A stretch of 19,786 nucleotides of DNA from VRUE01 sp035318745 (lineage in GTDB: Bacteria; Actinomycetota; Thermoleophilia; Solirubrobacterales; 70-9). A program made the position numbers and the translations under genes. The stretch covers positions 1 through 19,786 of the forward strand of contig DATHEA010000016.1 of the NCBI GenBank assembly GCA_035318745.1, in the 5' to 3' direction. How positions within the stretch are numbered: the first letter of the stretch is position 1; every line of letters begins with the position of its first letter. Of this stretch, positions 1 through 6,222 are shown one piece after another. The notes beneath the pieces are model-generated. The model did not search any database and had not been told where the DNA came from. It saw only the letters and a program-made list of their open reading frames with translations.

Positions 1-1283
1 GGAAGCTGAACGAAGCCGCCGCCGACTACTCCTTCAACAAGTCGCACGCCGCCTGTTACGGGCTGATCTCCTACCGCACCGCCTACCTCAAGGCCAACTA
101 CCCGGCCGAGTACATGGCGGCGGTGATCTCCTCGGTGATGAACACCAAAGACAAGGTGCCGCTCTTCGTCAACCGCTGCGCGGAGATGGGGATCGACGTC
201 CTGCCGCCCGACGTCAACTCTTCCGACCACAGCTTCGTCGTCTCCGAGAAGGCGATCCGCTTCGGCCTCGACGCGGTGAAGAACGTCGGTCACTCGGCGG
301 TCGAGGCGATCCTGCGTGCTCGCGAGGATGCCCCGATCGCCTCGATCTGGGACTTCTGCGAGCGGGTCGACTCGCGCGCAGTCAACAAACGGGCGATCGA
401 ATGCCTGGTCAAGTGCGGCGCCCTCGATTCCACCGGGGCGACGAGGAAAGGCATGCTCGAGGCGCTGCCGGCGGCGCAGTCGGCCGGGCAGAAAGCCCAG
501 GAGGACGCCCAGCTCGGCCAGGGCTCGATCTTCGACTTCGGCGACGCGGCGGCGAGCGGGGGGGAGGGCGCCTCGAGCTCCCACCACCGGCCGCCGATCT
601 CAGCCGCCGAGTTCGAGCGCCGCGAACTGCTGGCGCTGGAGAAGGAGACGCTCGGCACCTACCTCTCTTCGCATCCCCTCTCGGAAGTGCGCGAGGCGCT
701 GCGTGCCCGTGTCGACTGCAGCCTGGCGGACCTCGCGAACAAGCCCGATGGGGCTTGGGTCACCGTCGGCGGCATCGTCGCCGAGAGCAAGAAGATTCGC
801 ACCAAGAGCGGCAACCAGATGATGTTCGCGACTCTCGACGACATCGAAGGACAGGTCGAGATGCTGGTCTTCAAGGCCGACCAGGCCGAGAGTGCCGGGG
901 CGATCGAGACCGATGCCGTCGTTCTCGTCCGCGGCCGGATCGACCACAAGGACCGGGGTGAGACGAAGCTGGTCGTGCAGGAGGCGGAGCGATTCGAACC
1001 CGACGTGGAGGAGATAGCCCGGGCAAGCGCTACCGCGAGCGCGCCGGCGACTCCGCTACGCCTGACGATCGCCGCGGAGAGCCTCGGCAATCCTCATCTG
1101 ATCGAGGAACTGAAGACGGTTTTCGAGGGCCATCGGGGCGACGCCGAGGTCTTCCTGGCGATCCCCGGCGAAGACGGCAGCGCCCGTGAGTGGAAGCTGG
1201 GCGAGGAGTTCAAGGTTCGCCACTCGAGCAAGCTCCTGGCGGAGTTGGATCACGTCCTAGGCGCCGACGCTCTGGCTGCCTAG
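1..1283 (+). CDS. dnaE: DNA polymerase III alpha subunit, C-terminal part (5' truncated by window)
   Basis: Replicative polymerase catalytic subunit. The reading frame is open from base 3, so the gene starts upstream of the window; 426 residues are visible. The first visible residues carry the conserved polymerase segment FNKSHAACYGLISYRTAYLK. A helix-hairpin-helix-like stretch follows (IRFGLDAVKNVGHSAVEAI, about 250-320). At 519-539 the peptide QGSIFDF fits a beta-clamp-binding motif (QxxIxxF), in the usual place before the OB fold. The OB-fold (tRNA_anti) domain is WVTVGGIVAESKKIRTKSG onward, about 755-950. The C-terminal domain runs to the TAG stop. The ATG at 114 is internal and not the real start. 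The stop codon TAG forms the first three bases of a TAGACT box for the next gene. Identity is firm; whether this is the dnaE1 type cannot be shown from this end alone. Confidence 0.96.
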   Translation, partial: KLNEAAADYSFNKSHAACYGLISYRTAYLKANYPAEYMAAVISSVMNTKDKVPLFVNRCAEMGIDVLPPDVNSSDHSFVVSEKAIRFGLDAVKNVGHSAVEAILRAREDAPIASIWDFCERVDSRAVNKRAIECLVKCGALDSTGATRKGMLEALPAAQSAGQKAQEDAQLGQGSIFDFGDAAASGGEGASSSHHRPPISAAEFERRELLALEKETLGTYLSSHPLSEVREALRARVDCSLADLANKPDGAWVTVGGIVAESKKIRTKSGNQMMFATLDDIEGQVEMLVFKADQAESAGAIETDAVVLVRGRIDHKDRGETKLVVQEAERFEPDVEEIARASATASAPATPLRLTIAAESLGNPHLIEELKTVFEGHRGDAEVFLAIPGEDGSAREWKLGEEFKVRHSSKLLAELDHVLGADALAA

Positions 1284-1286
1284 ACT
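1281..1286 (+). promoter_or_regulatory. -10 box TAGACT, leaderless promoter of the cysteine-rich gene
   Basis: TAGACT is followed by exactly six bases and then the GTG start at 1293. This puts the expected transcription start on the first base of the start codon. The first three bases are the dnaE stop codon. No convincing -35 box and no Shine-Dalgarno sequence are seen. Confidence 0.5.
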
Positions 1287-1292
1287 TCTGCT

Positions 1293-1688
1293 GTGCCCGC
1301 TACGCGCTTGAAAACCGGTGAGTGTCGTCAGTGCCGTTCTTTCTGCGACAAGATGATCGAGCCCCGCAGCTGCGTAGAACTCGGCTGCCGCTTCCTCTAC
1401 AGCTACGTCGACGGCCTGACCGGCACGCAGTACGTCGGTTGCATGCAGGAGGTCTTCGCCGCCAAGGTCGAGCTCGACGCGGTTTTACAGCCGGGCGGCT
1501 TCGGAGGGGTCAAGATGACCGGTACGGCGCTGCCTCACTGCCCCTTCTCGGTCGAGCGTGCCTACGCCGGCTCGGGACCCGAGTACGACTGCGTCAACCG
1601 TCCCTTTTTCGACTGCACCGACGATGGTCCGGAGGGCCTGCGGGCATTCGATCTGCGCGATCTTGCATCGGAGCCCCCCGGCGTCTAA
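1293..1688 (+). CDS. Small cysteine-rich protein, unknown function
   Basis: I do not recognise a named family. The 131-residue product has nine cysteines: C11, C14, C18, C27, C32, C50, C83, C100 and C108. The N-terminal spacing CX2CX3C plus CX4C suggests metal or Fe-S binding, or a disulfide-rich fold. There is no signal peptide or membrane segment, so it is probably cytoplasmic and the cysteines more likely bind metal. It has several aromatic and glycine-rich stretches (FLYSYVDG, PGGFGGVKMTG). The start is a GTG nine bases after the dnaE stop; it has no ribosome binding site but sits correctly after a TAGACT box. An ATG at 1353 would lose three cysteines. Codon use matches the neighbours, which supports a real gene. 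Function is open. Confidence 0.8.
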   Translation: MPATRLKTGECRQCRSFCDKMIEPRSCVELGCRFLYSYVDGLTGTQYVGCMQEVFAAKVELDAVLQPGGFGGVKMTGTALPHCPFSVERAYAGSGPEYDCVNRPFFDCTDDGPEGLRAFDLRDLASEPPGV

Positions 1689-1705
1689 TTTGACACGGTT
1701 CCATG

Positions 1706-1711
1706 TAGGCT
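1706..1711 (+). promoter_or_regulatory. -10 box TAGGCT, leaderless promoter of the acyl-CoA dehydrogenase gene
   Basis: TAGGCT is followed by six bases (TTGCGC) and the ATG at 1718, so transcription would begin on the start codon. A TTGACA at 1690-1695 lies only 10 bases upstream, too close to act as its -35 box. Confidence 0.5.
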
Positions 1712-1717
1712 TTGCGC

Positions 1718-3007
1718 ATGAGCGATTCTTCAGCAGTGGCAGAGGCAGAGCAGGTGGCGGCGGACGCGGCGGCAGGTGACCCCGGGGCCGAGGGCCCCAA
1801 ATTCACGCTCGAGCTGAACCAGGACCAGCAGGACATCCGCGACTGGGTCCACGGCTTCGCCGAGGGCGTCGTACGGCCCGCAGCGGCGGAATGGGACGAG
1901 CGCGAGGAGACGCCTTGGCCCGTTATCCAGGAGGCCGCCAAGATCGGCCTCTACGGATTCGAAGCGCTGGGTCAGTTCTTCGGCGACGACACCGGCCTGA
2001 CCCTGCCGATCGCCAACGAGGAGCTGTTCTGGGGCGACGCCGGCATCGGCATGGCGATCATGGGGACCTCGCTGGCCGTCGCCGCGATCTTCGGGCAGGG
2101 AACCCCGGAGCAGATGGGTGAGTGGATCCCGCAGTGCTTCGGCACCGCGGACGACCCCAAGGTGGCCGCCTTCTGCTCATCGGAGCCGGACGCGGGCTCC
2201 GATGTGGCGGCGATCCGCACCACTGCCAAGTACGACGAGGCGACCGGCGAGTGGGTACTCAACGGGCAGAAGGCCTGGGCGACCAACGGCGGCATCGCCG
2301 ACGTCCATGTCGTGATCGCCTCGGTCGACCGCGAGCTGCGCTCACGTGGGCACGCCGCCTTCGTCATCCCGCCCGGCACGAAGGGCTGCGAGCAGGGCGC
2401 CAAGGTCAAGAAGCACGGCCTGCGTGCCTCCCACACCGCCGATGTCCACCTCGACGACTGCCGCATCCCAGGGTCGTGCCTGTTGGGCGGCAAAGAGAAG
2501 CTCGACGAGCGCCTCGCCCGTGTCCGTGAGGGCAAGAGCTCCAAATCCCAGGCGGCGATGCAGACCTTCGAGGCAAGCCGTCCGACCGTCGGCGCGCAGG
2601 CGATCGGCATCGCCCGCGCCGCCTACGAGTACGCGCTCGGGTACGCCAAAGAGCGGCAGCAGTTCGGCAAGGCGATCATCGAGAACCAATCGATCGCCTT
2701 CGCGCTCGCCGACATGAAGATGGAGATAGACGCCGCCCGCCTGCTCGTCTGGCGTGCCGCCTGGATGGGACGCACCGGCCAGAAGTTCGAGAACGCCGAG
2801 GGCTCGATGTCGAAGCTGAAGGCGGGCGAGGTTGCCGTCTGGGCGACCGAGCGGGCGATCCAGATCCTCGGCGGCAACGGCTACACCCGCGAGTTCCCGG
2901 TCGAGCGGATGCACCGCGACGCCAAGATCTACACGATCTTCGAGGGCACCTCCGAGATCCAGCGCCTGGTCATCTCCCGAGCGATCTCCGGCGTCCACAT
3001 CAAATAG
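1718..3007 (+). CDS. Acyl-CoA dehydrogenase (FAD-dependent)
   Basis: Oxidises an acyl-CoA to the trans-2-enoyl-CoA, passing electrons to ETF; cytoplasmic, fatty-acid or branched-chain degradation. The 429-residue product has the FAD/substrate motifs CSSEPDAGSDVAAI and WVLNGQKAWATNGG, the C-terminal helices with YAKERQQFGKAI, and ILGGNGYTREFPVERMHRD. IFEGTSEIQR holds the expected catalytic base, E409. It is longer than the usual 380 or so: about 40 acidic, Ala-rich residues precede the first domain, and a charged insertion (KLDERLARVREGKSSKSQ) lies before the C-terminal domain, as in some actinobacterial members. I chose ATG 1718 because it follows TAGGCT by six bases; a TTG at 1712 would add two residues. 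Chain-length preference cannot be told. A structured repeat begins 14 bp after the stop. Confidence 0.93.
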   Translation: MSDSSAVAEAEQVAADAAAGDPGAEGPKFTLELNQDQQDIRDWVHGFAEGVVRPAAAEWDEREETPWPVIQEAAKIGLYGFEALGQFFGDDTGLTLPIANEELFWGDAGIGMAIMGTSLAVAAIFGQGTPEQMGEWIPQCFGTADDPKVAAFCSSEPDAGSDVAAIRTTAKYDEATGEWVLNGQKAWATNGGIADVHVVIASVDRELRSRGHAAFVIPPGTKGCEQGAKVKKHGLRASHTADVHLDDCRIPGSCLLGGKEKLDERLARVREGKSSKSQAAMQTFEASRPTVGAQAIGIARAAYEYALGYAKERQQFGKAIIENQSIAFALADMKMEIDAARLLVWRAAWMGRTGQKFENAEGSMSKLKAGEVAVWATERAIQILGGNGYTREFPVERMHRDAKIYTIFEGTSEIQRLVISRAISGVHIK

Positions 3008-3020
3008 CTCCGAGCCTCGG

Positions 3021-3181
3021 TGAGGGAGAAGGCCGGCAGGCCTCCGGTCGAATTGATGTCGCACGCGCGCTTCGCGCACTTAGCGACTATGTCTGAGCGC
3101 GGCTAACGCCGCGCTAGAAACAGATTGCATATCGCGGCCTTCGGCCACATTCGACCGGAGGCCTGCCGGCCTTCTCTTCCA
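3021..3181 (+). repeat. Structured repeat element 1 (long terminal arms, three-hairpin core)
   Basis: Perfect 28-bp inverted arms lie at 3026-3053 and 3149-3176, extendable to 3021/3181 with two G-T pairs and one mismatch. Inside are three hairpins. (I) GTCGC 3058-3062 with GCGAC 3083-3087, enclosing GCGCG-CTT-CGCGC 3065-3077. (II) AGCGCGGC 3096-3103 with GCCGCGCT 3108-3115. (III) GGCC-TTC-GGCC 3136-3146. An unpaired conserved stretch CAGATTGCATATCGC lies at 3121-3135. The core matches element 2 read on the minus strand: 18 identical bases from 3050, TTAGCGACT, and the 15-base stretch. Both copies start with TGAGGGA. It begins 14 bp after the stop of the acyl-CoA dehydrogenase gene, in the same direction. 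I see no reading frame in it. Confidence 0.85.
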
Positions 3182-3335
3182 CGCGAAGCTGAGATATACC
3201 TCGATCCCATCACCTCAGCTCAAAATGAAGAGGGCCTGTGGCGCTGGCTCGTCACCGGTGAGCTGGCAAACGGGCGCGGGCGCTGAAGTGGGCTTTTGAT
3301 CGCTGGGAACAGCTGGATCGCACTGCGACGCTTGA
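3182..3335. other. Spacer between the two structured elements, no gene seen
   Basis: This 154-bp stretch holds no convincing gene. It contains an inverted repeat AGCTGAG 3187-3193 / CTCAGCT 3214-3220 with a 20-base loop, and a 10-bp palindrome TCACCGGTGA at 3252-3261. Its last 13 bases (3323-3335) copy the 3' end of nfo. Read on the minus strand past that copy, the frame of nfo stays open to a TGA at 3220-3222, so this could be the former downstream part of nfo; that is inference. The composition looks less codon-structured than the neighbours. Confidence 0.5.
3323..3335. repeat. Direct repeat, distal copy, abutting structured element 2
   Basis: CTGCGACGCTTGA here matches CTGACGACGCTTGA at 3487-3500 apart from one missing base; the last ten bases are identical. 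This copy ends exactly where the left arm of element 2 begins (3336). It looks like a target-site duplication. Confidence 0.5.
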
Positions 3336-3483
3336 TGAGGGACGGCAATCCCCTGTGCGGGAATGTCGCGAAGCGGCGATATGCAATCTGAAGATCGCGT
3401 GGCCGCAGGCCACGCTCCAACACAGTCGCTAAGCGCGAAGCGCGTGCGACATCAATTCACGCACAGGGGATTGCCGTCCCTCA
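3336..3483 (-). repeat. Structured repeat element 2 (long terminal arms, three-hairpin core)
   Basis: Perfect 24-bp inverted arms lie at 3336-3359 and 3460-3483. Read on the minus strand, the core is colinear with element 1: GAATTGATGTCGCACGCG (3458-3441), TTAGCGACT (3432-3424) and CAGATTGCATATCGC (3390-3376). Hairpin II is GCGTGGCC 3397-3404 with GGCCACGC 3408-3415; hairpin III is CGC-GAA-GCG 3367-3375 on the plus strand. Compared with element 1, a C-G pair of hairpin II is T-A here, hairpin III is built from other bases, and the arms differ widely yet pair perfectly. The minus-strand end starts TGAGGGA, whose TGA is the nfo stop codon. Confidence 0.85.
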
Positions 3484-4344
3484 CCTCTGACGACGCTTGA
3501 GTCCAGCTTTCCTCAGTCGCTTGGCCGCCGTCACTTCTTTTTTGTCGGGCCCTTTCTTGTTCGGCCCTGGCGTCTCCAGCGTTGCCGGCAGGCCCTCGAA
3601 GCGGGGCTCGGAGAGGAAGGCGGCCAGGCCCTGTTTGCCCATCTCGCCTTTGCCGATGTTGGCGTGGCGGTCACGGTTGGAGCCGAAGGGCACGGCGGCG
3701 TCGTTGACGTGGAGGCAGCGGAGGCGGTCCAGGCCTACCTTTTCGTCGGCTTCATCGACCACCTTGCTCAGGTGCTCGGTGTCGGTGACGTCGTAGCCCT
3801 GGACGAAGAGGTGGCAGGAGTCGAGGCATAGGCCCAAGCGCTTGCCGGCACCGGCGAGCTCGATCAGCTCGGCGGTCTCGTCGAAGTCGCGGCCGAGGAG
3901 CCCTTTGTGACCGGCGGTCTGCTCTAGCAGCAGAGGGCAGTTCTCGCTGTCCTTGACCGCGGCGGCGATGACTTTCGCTGCGCGTTTCATTGAAGGACCG
4001 TGCGGCTCGCCTTTCTGCGCCCCCGGATGGAGAACGACGCCGGCCGCACCAATCCCGTCGCCGATTCGCAGGGCGTGCGTCAACGAGTCGAGGGACTTTT
4101 TGCGCATTTCCTTGTCTTTGGTCGCGCAGTTGATCAGGTAGACGGCGTGGATTACGACCGCTTCGACGGGCGAGTCGCACATCGCCTCTTTGAACTCGGC
4201 GAAGTCGTCGGGGCCATATTTGGTCGGCCGCCACATCCGCGGGCTCTGGTTGAAGATCTGAATTGATTCGCAGCCCAGGTCGGTGCCGCGCTCAATTGCC
4301 TTCGTCAGGCCACCGGCGGTCGATACGTGTGCCCCGACGAGCAT
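3481..4344 (-). CDS. nfo: Deoxyribonuclease IV (endonuclease IV, AP endonuclease)
   Basis: Cleaves DNA 5' of abasic sites in base excision repair. The 287-residue product is close to the E. coli length (285). It has the family motifs in order: GAHVSTAGGL, SPRMW, HAVYLINCA, LHPGAQ, LLLEQTAG, LCLDSCHLFVQGYD, LHVNDA, DRHANIGKGE, LETPG. The tri-zinc ligands are all present: H66, H106, E141, D175, H178, H212, D225, H227 and E257, each three or four below the E. coli number. The last 15 residues are rich in Lys/Arg. ATG 4344 follows TAGGAT by six bases, so the gene may be leaderless; it could also be read through from the small gene 19 bp upstream. Its stop codon is the first TGA of structured element 2, and the codons before it recur on the far side of that element. 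Confidence 0.96.
   Translation of the reverse strand: MLVGAHVSTAGGLTKAIERGTDLGCESIQIFNQSPRMWRPTKYGPDDFAEFKEAMCDSPVEAVVIHAVYLINCATKDKEMRKKSLDSLTHALRIGDGIGAAGVVLHPGAQKGEPHGPSMKRAAKVIAAAVKDSENCPLLLEQTAGHKGLLGRDFDETAELIELAGAGKRLGLCLDSCHLFVQGYDVTDTEHLSKVVDEADEKVGLDRLRCLHVNDAAVPFGSNRDRHANIGKGEMGKQGLAAFLSEPRFEGLPATLETPGPNKKGPDKKEVTAAKRLRKAGLKRRQR
3487..3500. repeat. Direct repeat, copy inside the nfo 3' end
   Basis: CTGACGACGCTTGA lies within the last codons of nfo and is repeated (13 of 14 bases) at 3323-3335, on the other side of element 2. Three bases separate it from the element arm. Confidence 0.5.
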
Positions 4345-4350
4345 CGCGGC

Positions 4351-4356
4351 ATCCTA
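4351..4356 (-). promoter_or_regulatory. -10 box TAGGAT, leaderless promoter of nfo
   Basis: On the minus strand TAGGAT is followed by six bases (GCCGCG) and the ATG of nfo at 4344. This is the same spacing as at 1293, 1718 and 16305. It lies in the 19-bp gap after the small upstream gene. Confidence 0.5.
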
Positions 4357-4363
4357 TGGCCCC

Positions 4364-4663
4364 TCAGGCCTGCAGCTTCACCGCCACCTCGTACTTCTCG
4401 ACCGAGACCCGCTCTCCCGTGCCATCGCCCGGCGGAGACATCGAGCTCAGGGTCTCGTCGCCTTCGCGGTAGTCCTCCTCGGTCTCGAAGAAGCTGATCG
4501 CAAGGCGGCGACCGTTTTCGCCGTCGTTCAGGATCAGCAGCCCCTTCGCGGGGACCCCTTCCGGAGGCCCATCTTGAGACTCGGCCCGCGCCCGGATCTC
4601 GCTTGCCGTCTGCTCCAGGGCCTCTGCGTCGGAGCCCTCAAAACGCGCGACTCTTGCGTACAT
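4364..4663 (-). CDS. Small ABM-like (dimeric alpha/beta barrel) protein
   Basis: A 99-residue soluble protein. The opening MYARVARFEGSDAEALEQ, a central helix, a strand ending LAISFFETEEDYREGDE, and a closing strand VSVEKYEVAVKLQA fit the antibiotic-biosynthesis-monooxygenase-like ferredoxin fold common in small actinobacterial proteins; no catalytic residues can be assigned. I set the start at ATG 4663 because AAGGAGG lies five bases upstream and the fold begins there; the frame runs open further upstream, but that part is not protein-like. A -10-like TACGCT at 4703-4708 would give a leader of about 33 bases. It precedes nfo by 19 bp and is divergent from gltX. A role in DNA repair is not implied by position alone. 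Confidence 0.75.
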   Translation of the reverse strand: MYARVARFEGSDAEALEQTASEIRARAESQDGPPEGVPAKGLLILNDGENGRRLAISFFETEEDYREGDETLSSMSPPGDGTGERVSVEKYEVAVKLQA

Positions 4664-4668
4664 GCTCT

Positions 4669-4675
4669 CCTCCTT
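4669..4675 (-). promoter_or_regulatory. Strong Shine-Dalgarno site AAGGAGG of the ABM-like gene
   Basis: AAGGAGG on the minus strand lies five bases before ATG 4663 and decides that start over upstream ATG codons in the same frame. It is one of only two clear ribosome binding sites in the window. Confidence 0.75.
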
Positions 4676-4702
4676 CGGTGGGGTGCTTGGCGGCTGAGAG
4701 CG

Positions 4703-4708
4703 AGCGTA
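4703..4708 (-). promoter_or_regulatory. Possible -10 box TACGCT of the ABM-like gene
   Basis: TACGCT on the minus strand would start transcription near 4696, leaving a leader of about 33 bases that contains the AAGGAGG site. No good -35 box is seen. Confidence 0.3.
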
Positions 4709-4760
4709 CATCGCCCCCAGCCGATCCGGGCGGACCTCGAGTTCCGCTCGCTGTGGAAAC

Positions 4761-6155
4761 ATGCCCGCCGACCCGATGGCCGCCAACTCTCCGCTACGAC
4801 TGAGGTTTGCTCCCTCCCCAACCGGTGCGCTGCACATCGGCGGGGCGAGGACGGCGCTGTACAACTGGCTGGCGGCACGTCACGAGGGGGGCGCCCTGGT
4901 GCTGCGGATCGAGGACACCGACCGCGAGCGGTCCACCGAGGAGAACGTCGAGCAGATCCTCGACGCGCTGCGCTGGCTGGAGCTGGACTGGGACGAGGGG
5001 CCCGTATCGCAAGCCTCGCGTTCCGATCGCCATCAGGTGGCGCTGGAGCGCCTGCTGGAGAACGGTGCTGCTTACCGCGACCAGGCGACGGCAAAGGACG
5101 TAGAGGCCTGGAAGGCGGAGCACGGCGCCGGTCGTGGCTATCGGGGCCAGCCGAGCGAGGCGGCGGATGCGGCGGTGCGGTTACGGGTTCCCGACCAGGG
5201 TGAGACTGTGGTCGAGGATCTGATCCGCGGCCCGGTCAGCTTCCCCAACCGCAGCTACGACGATTTCGTCATCGCCCGCGGCGATGGTTCGGTCCTCTAC
5301 AACTTCGCCGTTGCGGTGGACGATGCGGAGATGGGAATCACCGACGTGGTGCGCGGCGACGACCATCTCTCCAATACGCCGAAGCAGTTGCTCGTGCTCG
5401 AGGCGCTCGGCTTCGAGGCGCCACGCTACGCGCACCTGCCGCTTCTGCACGGCCCCGACGGCCGCAAGCTCTCCAAGCGCCACGGCGCCGCCTCGGTGCA
5501 GGAGTTGCGTGAGGCGGGCTACCTACCGGCGGCCGTGCGCAACTACCTGGCGCTGCTCGGCTGGGGGACCGACGACGACGCGACGTTGATTCCCACCGAG
5601 GAGTTGGTCGAACGTTTCCGGGTCGCGGACGTCGGCAAGGCAGCGGCGATCTTCGACGAGAAGAAGCTGCGCTGGGTCAACGGCCGCTACATGCGTGAGA
5701 TGCCGCTCGAGGAGTACGTGGATGCCGTGGCGACGCACATGGGGCGGCCGCAGGACGACCGGCTGTGGGCAGCCTGCGAAATCGTGCAGGAGAAAGCGCA
5801 GACCCTGACTGAGGTCTGGCCATTGATCCGCTTCCTCTTCGAGCCCCCAGTCGAGGACGAGAAGGCGTGGCGGAAGACGATGAAGGAGGAGGCCCCGGCG
5901 GCGCTGGAGGCGTCCCGCGAGGCGCTTGCTGCGGCGGACGACTTCGACGCGGCGAGGGTGGAGGCGGCGCTGTCGCCGCTGCCGAAACGACTGGGGCTCA
6001 AACCCGGGCGCGTCTACCAGCCGATCCGGGTTGCAATCAGCGGCAGCACGGTCTCGCCCGGCATCTTCGAGTCGTTGGCAGTGCTGGGCCGGGAGGAATC
6101 GTTGCGGCGCATCGAGGCGGCGCTGGTACGCCTTCGCGCACAAAGCAACACCTAA
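4761..6155 (+). CDS. gltX: Glutamyl-tRNA synthetase
   Basis: Class I aminoacyl-tRNA synthetase charging tRNA(Glu). The 464-residue product has RFAPSPTGALHIGGARTALY with the HIGH-type motif at H25-G28, the Glu-binding and tRNA-acceptor segment with YNFAVAVDDAEMGITDVVRG, and the KMSKS-type loop K236-LSKR. An all-helical anticodon-binding domain fills the last third. Length is normal. ATG 4761 is taken as start; ATG 4776 also fits the family start and cannot be excluded, and neither has a clear ribosome binding site or -10 box. With a gatCAB operon in the same window, this enzyme may also charge tRNA(Gln) with Glu for GatCAB to amidate; the sequence shown does not settle that. Confidence 0.95.
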   Translation: MPADPMAANSPLRLRFAPSPTGALHIGGARTALYNWLAARHEGGALVLRIEDTDRERSTEENVEQILDALRWLELDWDEGPVSQASRSDRHQVALERLLENGAAYRDQATAKDVEAWKAEHGAGRGYRGQPSEAADAAVRLRVPDQGETVVEDLIRGPVSFPNRSYDDFVIARGDGSVLYNFAVAVDDAEMGITDVVRGDDHLSNTPKQLLVLEALGFEAPRYAHLPLLHGPDGRKLSKRHGAASVQELREAGYLPAAVRNYLALLGWGTDDDATLIPTEELVERFRVADVGKAAAIFDEKKLRWVNGRYMREMPLEEYVDAVATHMGRPQDDRLWAACEIVQEKAQTLTEVWPLIRFLFEPPVEDEKAWRKTMKEEAPAALEASREALAAADDFDAARVEAALSPLPKRLGLKPGRVYQPIRVAISGSTVSPGIFESLAVLGREESLRRIEAALVRLRAQSNT

Positions 6156-6222
6156 AATTCGGGAGGCCAAAGCTAAACCGTGCGTCCTCTGCTGCCGATG
6201 ACGGGGGCAGAGCGAGCTGGCT

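Noticed and set aside
1690..1695. TTGACA as a -35 box for the acyl-CoA dehydrogenase gene
   Set aside because: Only 10 bases from TAGGCT, and a 17-base spacing gives no -10-like sequence.
3054..3148. Three-hairpin core resembling a tRNA cloverleaf
   Set aside because: No TPsiC or D-loop consensus, no normal anticodon stem, and arms far too long for an acceptor stem.
3220..3423. 67-codon open frame on the minus strand between the repeats
   Set aside because: It runs through the arms and hairpins of element 2 and into the spacer, with no protein-like pattern. Part of it may be old nfo downstream sequence.
4664..4864. Upstream extension of the ABM-like gene
   Set aside because: A strong ribosome binding site lies at 4669-4675 and the extra residues would overlap the gltX start and look non-coding.
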